A DNA stretch of 64,000 nucleotides from Agapetus fuscipes (taxonomy: Eukaryota; Arthropoda; Insecta; Trichoptera; Glossosomatidae): positions 13,392,001 through 13,456,000 of the forward strand of contig OX637345.1 in assembly GCA_951799405.1 (NCBI GenBank), written 5' to 3'. The notes beneath the pieces are model-generated. The model ran no database searches. It was given only the letters and a program-made list of their open reading frames with translations, and was not told where the DNA came from. Shown one piece after another: positions 59,108-64,000 of the stretch. Every line of letters starts with the position of its first letter. Positions within the stretch are counted from its first letter, which is position 1. Made by a program: the position numbers and the translations under genes.

Positions 59108-59411
59108 CGAAACTTCCACTCCAGGGCTGGAAGTCTCATCACTACGGTAATTCTTACCTATCAAATATCGGTAATATTTGTATGAAGAGCTGTCAATTCA
59201 AGATATATATACAAGGATAATTTATTTATAAGGTACACATAATTGAAGAGCGCCGTTTTTGTGTGTGTCACACCTCAAGGGCCCTCTCAAATCACGGATA
59301 AGATTTTTTTTTTTTTTGGCCGCAACTGAATAGCTGATTAGTCTTCATACAAATATTACCGATATTTGGTAGATAAGAATGACCGTGGTGATGAGGTTTC
59401 TATCCCTGGTC
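59108..59411. repeat. Inverted repeat around a LINE 3' end
   Basis: Arms of about 84 bp (59108-59191 and 59325-59411; shared core AAATATCGGTAATATTTGTA) flank a CR1/L2-like LINE 3' end. The arms would form a hairpin with the LINE piece in its loop. Confidence 0.75.
59208..59318 (-). mobile_element. CR1/L2-like LINE 3' UTR
   Basis: TACAAGGATAATTTATTTAT, GAGCGCCGTTTTTGTGTGTG and AGGGCCCTCTCAAATCACGG, nearly identical to 33490-33590. Truncated right at the stop codon region, then an oligo-T run. Confidence 0.85.
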
Positions 59412-59689
59412 CTATATATGCGGTCTTATCTCAGGTTTTGCATAGATTCTCTTTTTAAAAAAATGAAGAATATTTTGTCTGTGCTTCCATCTGCCTGTGT
59501 GCGTTCCCGCGGTACACGCTGTGATAATTTAAGTTGTACGGTTGTTGTAAGTACGGGTCCCGCCTCCTCAGTCTACCGCTGTGAATTAAAATGCAATCTG
59601 AAACAGCTCACGGCCAGCTAGAAAGTGTCCTACTAAAGAGAGCCAACATAATATCAGCAGCGAAATACTACATCACTATTACCTCAAGC

Positions 59690-60720
59690 AATACTGGCAG
59701 CCGTATCCATGAACAGTGCTATGCGTGTCGTCCGATCCAATTGAGCATTCATCGCTATTCATCGCTAAACCTTAAGCAAAAGTAGCAGTATTCATGAACA
59801 ATGCTATGCGTGTATTCAGCAGACGCGTGCATAGGGTGTAGGCAAATACATTTCAGAATAAATATTTTCTTCCATTCCTTTTAAAAATCTCGTTTGAAAT
59901 TGACTGAAGTGCTAACGATGGCTCCAATCGAACTTAAATTTTGAATTTCGGTCTCAATACCAAGCTCAAATACGTTTTTTTACAATATATTGCCTACCTA
60001 TTAGGTGCATGTGCCTGTATGGAATGCACGCCCCTGGTATTCAAATCCAGGAAAGTATTTATCACTACTTCTTAAATGAAACTTACGGCCGTATTCATAG
60101 ACAGTGCTATGCGTAGGTACATTCATTCAGGATCATCTTATCTCAATCAGCTTAAAGCAATATTCATAAACAGTGTAATGCATATATTTGGATCCAGGGA
60201 AGTCTTTGCCATTATAATCATCATGTTTTCTTGAGGTAAATGGTGATGTAGAAGAATATTTACATCCGTTTTCATATCAACAGTGCTGTGCGTATTCGGT
60301 TCAGGAGAGTATTCATCACTATTAAACCTCAAGCAAATACATAAACAGTGCTACGCGTGTACCTACTCGTATTTTGATCCAGCAAAGTCTTCATCACAAC
60401 TTCCCTCAAGTAAAATTACAGCCGTATTCATAAACAGTGCTATATGTTATGTGTATTCCAGTCCAGCAAATATTTCATCATTAATATTACCCTTAAATTT
60501 GTTGGTACAAGTGATGAAGAAGAAGATTAACAGCCGTATTCATAAGCAGTGCTATGCGTATTCTGGTCTAGCAAAGATCCAGCTGAAAAAATAAAACTCG
60601 TATTCAGAAACAATACTGTGAAAACTATGCAAAAGATACCTTAGTATAATTAGAACTATAATTAAGTACTAATACTAAACTAAGAAAAACTTAACCCGTA
60701 TTCACAAACACTGCTATGAT
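59690..60720. repeat. Degenerate minisatellite, CGTATTCATAAACAGTGCTATGCG motif
   Basis: GTATTCATAAACAGTGCTAT and variants recur irregularly (about 59700, 59790, 60070, 60160, 60275, 60335, 60420, 60533, 60700) with CCAGCAAAG, TCATCAC and CCTCAAG blocks between. Spacing about 60-130; no frame is conserved. Confidence 0.8.
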
Positions 60721-60827
60721 AGCTCAGTCGGAATGAGTTAATTATCAAGAAATTAGCACTTATAAGGATTGTCGGTAAGAAATAACAATTTAAAATACAA
60801 AAGGAATGGGATGGTCGTAGGCCGTAG

Positions 60828-60925
60828 CTCGTAGCAGTGTAAGCGCCAACTTGCTCGTGCCTACGTATGGGTGCGCATTAAATATGAATCTCTAGTGTCA
60901 ATATATCCTTGCCACTTATATTAAA
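60828..60925 (+). mobile_element. SINE-C 3' fragment
   Basis: GTAGCAGTGTAAGCGCCAAC to TATCCTTGCCACTTATATTA. Confidence 0.65.
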
Positions 60926-60961
60926 GATTTCACAACTATTAAAAGTTGTATACGCAAACCG

Positions 60962-61245
60962 CATCTAAGCTGCACATATCGTGCAACTTCTTGCTGCGTT
61001 GCCTCTGAAGGGTTCGCATGTGGCTAGCCTTACACTAATTACTTCAAAACAGAAGTGGGGGGTTACCAGCTTCCCGAGGGGCATGGCTTTTATTTCTTGT
61101 GTGAGTAAAACTTGCCGGTATTTTATTTTGGGTTTGAAATAAACACCGAAACGGGAAAACATTTCTGACACCGTCGAAGGGATTTGAACCCGAGCTCTCG
61201 GCATTAAATGCATGCATTCTACCAACTGAGCTATCGCCCGGATAA
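60962..61245 (-). mobile_element. SINE-A copy, full length
   Basis: GCATCTAAGCTGCACATATC, GGGATTTGAACCCG (box B) and CAACTGAGCTATCGCCCGG. Confidence 0.88.
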
Positions 61246-61314
61246 TGACGTTTTAAAATAACCTTATATTTTTTGTCATAGCTGCCCTTAAAATGGACTT
61301 AACATATAAAAACG

Positions 61315-61785
61315 GTTTATGCCCTTCGCTGGGTTAAAAAAATAATATACCTTTACCAAAGACCGGCCAACGAAAGTCTATCTGGCCTTGCAGCAATTGG
61401 GTCTTGCTTGAGAATCGATGCTTTCTATAGTTTATACCTAGCTGGCAGAGGGCTCTTTTTTTTTAATAAATAGATTTGTGAAGAGGAATGCAATTCACCA
61501 ACCTATTCTGCCTGGCCAGAAACAGGTATTAATATCATCAATTGATAATTCATTATTGTTTATTTCATGAATTATTAATTAATAATTACCCAATAACATC
61601 TGTTGTATCAGGGTCAAAGTTATGGTCAAATGACCCAAACGGGGATCGAACCAATAGAATAACCAACAGTTATTCTATTGCAAATACGCTAGAAAGATCA
61701 GCCCACTTGGCCCCCTCGGCCATAACACCAACCGAGGTGTGATTCACACAAAAACAGCGCTCATCAAATATATTATTATTATTGG
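61315..61785 (+). mobile_element. SINE-B copy split by SINE-D
   Basis: ATGCCCTTCGCTGGGTTAAA to GGCAGAGGGCTC, then SINE-D, then GAGGTGTGATTCACACAAAA and (ATT)n. The SINE-B head is missing. Confidence 0.85.
61466..61731 (-). mobile_element. SINE-D copy nested in SINE-B
   Basis: Oligo-T and AATAAATAGATTTGTGAAGA at the left (reversed tail), CCAACCTATTCTGCCTGGCC, GGGGATCGAACCAATAG (box B) and CTTGGCCCCCTCGGCCATAA at the right. Confidence 0.88.
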
Positions 61786-62591
61786 TTTTTGGTATCCAGC
61801 CTTATAAACATTTATTTGTTAACAATATTCGTTAGTTTTGTTACAATTGGGTAATCTGAGAATTACGTCCGCCCGCCGTATTCACAGAGCGACATGCAAA
61901 ATATACTAAAGTGCCGTTACTCGTGCTGGTTATGAGACGCTATGAGAAATACCCGGTGGGTAGAGATGAGACAATACTGCTCCATTTCTCCAATGAAAGT
62001 CACGCTAAGAATGGGTAACTGGTATTCGCTTAGAGTAGTTACAAGTATCTGATATTATCTTAAAGTATCAGATATTTTGGAGATGCCAGTGATCAATAAT
62101 TGATTATGTTTGAGTTACACAATAGATTACTTTTGAGTTAGGTACGTTGTAAAATCGTTTTAATTTTGCCTTATTTTTCATATTATCCTCTGAGATGAAG
62201 ACGTCTTTCTTCTTTCACCTTTTGGGAGATCACCAACTGGAGAGTCTTGCATGAATCATTCTGGAGATATACTATCTAAAAAAATATATAAATGTTACTA
62301 ATTCTTTTGTGAAGAATATAAAAACTTAAAGATTTCGTAGAGCATTATATTAAGGTTATTCGCTCATTCACAAGCCAAGAAAAAAAACAGTTATCACGGA
62401 TCCCTCACAGTGCTCTCTTATAAAATCATAAACGTTTTTAAATACAGTTCCACCCTGTCGGACAGTTACAAGTAATTTGGTTTTAATGGCTACAGACGGA
62501 CATGATTTATACAACTAACAGAAAAGCCTGCAACATTTTCAACCACTCGACATTTTGTTTTGAAAAACACACATTTGTGAAGATGTCTAGC

Positions 62592-62757
62592 CAAAAATAG
62601 GTAACAACATTATCAGTTAATAATTCATTATTTTAATATTTCCATGAATTACTACTTAACAATTACCCAATGACATAATTTGAACAAAGTCATTGTCGAT
62701 AAGACACGACGCAGGCGGGGTTCAGACTTAAGATTGACTCAATAACGCAAATTCGAC
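62592..62757 (-). mobile_element. SINE-D' copy, head truncated
   Basis: CAGTTAATAATTCATTATTT, ATTACCCAATGACATAATTT and GACGCAGGCGGGGTTCAGAC, then CAATAACGCAAATTCGAC, where it meets a SINE-A body. Confidence 0.78.
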
Positions 62758-62935
62758 CCCAGCACTCTCGGGAGCTGGGAAACCTCCACTTCATCTGAAG
62801 TGTTTGGCGTAAGGCCGGCCCCCTTACCTGTAAAAATAAATAGGTTCAACTCGCCACATGCGACCCCTTCGGGGATAACGCGGCAAGAAGTTACACTATA
62901 TGTGTACATTAGTTGCGTTGCGTTGCGTTGCGGTA
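62758..62935 (+). mobile_element. SINE-A copy, 5' truncated
   Basis: CCAGCACTCTCGGGAGCTGG to TACATTAGTTGCGTTGCGTT with three GCGTT repeats. Confidence 0.85.
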
Positions 62936-62994
62936 TCATACCAACGACAGTTAACTTTTGTTACATTTAATATCAACATTTTCTATTGTAATTC

Positions 62995-63225
62995 AAATAC
63001 TGTAACTCTGTCGCCATTCCGATAGGGTCGGCTAGAGCCTTTGCAGAGCTGCCTCCATTTTTTCCTATCCTTACATACATCTTTCAATTAATTAATATCC
63101 ATCACCTTTTTCGAGCATTTTCTTCTTTTACGCTCACTTTGTATATCCCATTCTTTCACAATCTCCTCAATCTGATAACTCCATACTTTGATCGGTCATC
63201 CCTTTTCTGTCACACTTCCTTTTAA
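62995..63225 (-). mobile_element. LINE-1fam 3' end, 5' truncated
   Basis: AAATACTGTAACTCTGTCGC (reversed tail) to AATCTGATAACTCCATACTT and ATCGGTCATCCCTTTTCTGT. Confidence 0.85.
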
Positions 63226-63474
63226 AGTTTTCTAAAATAACAAAATAACAAAGGATAAGAAAACACATCCTACTAGCTTGTGTAATACTGTAACGATGCA
63301 CTGTAATTAAATGAACATGGCCAATAAAAAAGTAACACAAATCACTGATACTTTACCGTTCGCATCTCTAACCGTATTATGTACCAAAAGTTAACTGTAA
63401 CCGTCCGAGAGAGTTGCAGTTACATTACACGAGAGTATCAGGTTCCCCACGAATACAGTGACAGCCCGCACACC

Positions 63475-63493
63475 AACACACACACACACACAC
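63475..63493. repeat. CA microsatellite
   Basis: ACACACACACACACACACA near 63478; simple repeat. Confidence 0.9.
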
Positions 63494-63693
63494 CTAAGCG
63501 CGCTCTTACACATCTCTACGGAGCGTGCCAAAAGTAGCGCGCGCACTTTCATTTCTATCACCGACCCAGTTTCACGGTTGCCGGTCTGCCGCCTCCCAAA
63601 CCACGCGACACACTTATAGAAAGCACTCTTTTTCTTCTTCGTCTTATAGTACCTACCGTCTACAATAATCTATCTATGATCTAAGAACTGTCC

Positions 63694-63925
63694 GACCGGT
63701 CCGTAGCTCAGTGGTAACACTGCGGACTCTGAATGGGAAGGTTGTGGATTCGAATCCCGGCGGAGCACAAAAAATATACCATTTATATTTTCAAATTTGC
63801 TCTTCGCTGGGTTGAAAAATTCATAAACCTTTACCGATGACCGGTCACCAAAGGTCCATCCAGCCTTACAGCAACTGGGTCTTGCTTGAGTATTGGCGCT
63901 TTGTAGCGACGACAAGCTCGTACAC
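63694..63925 (+). mobile_element. SINE-B copy, 3' truncated
   Basis: GACCGGTCCGTAGCTCAGTG, GGATTCGAATCCCGGCGGAG, TTGCTCTTCGCTGGGTTGAA to AGCGACGACAAGCTCG. Confidence 0.87.
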
Positions 63926-64000
63926 CTTTGCGGCACTACAACAAGTGTCATAGACCCCTAGAGTCTCTAGAATCTAAGGAGTCTCCCGCACAGGATTTCT

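Overview
The window is AT-rich intergenic or heterochromatic DNA from an animal nuclear genome, most likely an arthropod. That call rests on the repeat content (pogo/Tigger-like and hAT DNA transposons, APE-type and CR1/L2-type LINEs, several tRNA-headed SINEs, Penelope-like ends with hammerhead ribozymes); species and order cannot be set from sequence alone. I found no convincing host protein-coding gene. Nearly all supportable features are mobile elements, their fragments, or tandem repeats.

Repeat families, with names used only here. SINE-A: tRNA-like head (GATAGCTCAGTTGGTAGAG), body with a CCCCTTCGGGG hairpin, GCGTT-rich 3' end. SINE-B: tRNA-like head (GTCCGTAGTCCAGTGGTAAC), 3' end shared with a CR1/L2-like LINE, ATT tail. 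SINE-C: about 250 bp, starts CCTTGACTTATAGGTTGGTA, ends in (TAGATT)n, Pol III boxes not clear. SINE-D: tRNA-like head (TATGGCCGAGNGGGCCAAG), A-rich tail; D' is a variant head on the same tail. LINE-1fam: APE-type LINE whose best copy is at 38529-41204.

Layout. 0-14 kb: dispersed SINEs, a 130-bp tandem repeat, a hammerhead foldback at 3.5 kb, and a LINE-1fam copy (6.1-7.25 kb) hit by a MITE and by a double-hammerhead insertion; a 5S rRNA pseudogene lies at 12.5 kb. 14.2-17.9 kb: a 113-bp satellite organised as two 1,808-bp higher-order units of 16 monomers, whose monomer derives from the end of a LINE coding region. 18-25 kb: LINE 3' ends, then a complete 2,967-bp Tigger-like element with an intact 703-aa transposase and TA target duplication. 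25-36 kb: dense nested SINE-C, MITEs, LINE 3' ends and two hammerhead-bearing inserts. 36.7-37.5 kb: a 126-bp frame-preserving tandem repeat. 38.5-41.2 kb: LINE-1fam with an 891-codon open frame, 5' truncated. 41.3-64 kb: more nested SINEs and MITEs, a 108-bp hammerhead insertion with a 12-bp target duplication, an 815-bp hAT derivative with an 8-bp duplication, and a minisatellite at 59.7-60.7 kb.

The interactions seen are between parasites: the CR1/L2-like LINE probably mobilises SINE-B, insertions sit inside insertions, and LINE coding ends were amplified as a satellite. Hammerhead motifs occur at six loci (seven motifs) and probably process transcripts of Penelope-like elements.

Stretches over about 300 bases in which I recognise no gene, family or structure: 1021-1884, 2004-2686, 5138-5649, 7236-7975, 8073-8539, 9993-10517 (a weak SINE-like body at 10085-10290), 13691-14207, 17864-18994, 19221-19534, 19946-20639 (one poly-A tract), 24547-24937, 25834-26167, 26738-27192, 28016-28357, 29688-30051, 31626-32418, 33721-34047, 35506-36097, 36227-36756, 37541-37851, 38149-38528, 43278-43707, 45901-46317, 47429-47974, 48498-48859, 49016-49877, 51004-51606, 53391-53779, 55791-56247, 56801-57118, 58302-58544, 61786-62591, 63226-63693. 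Boundaries of diverged repeats are accurate to roughly 5-20 bases.
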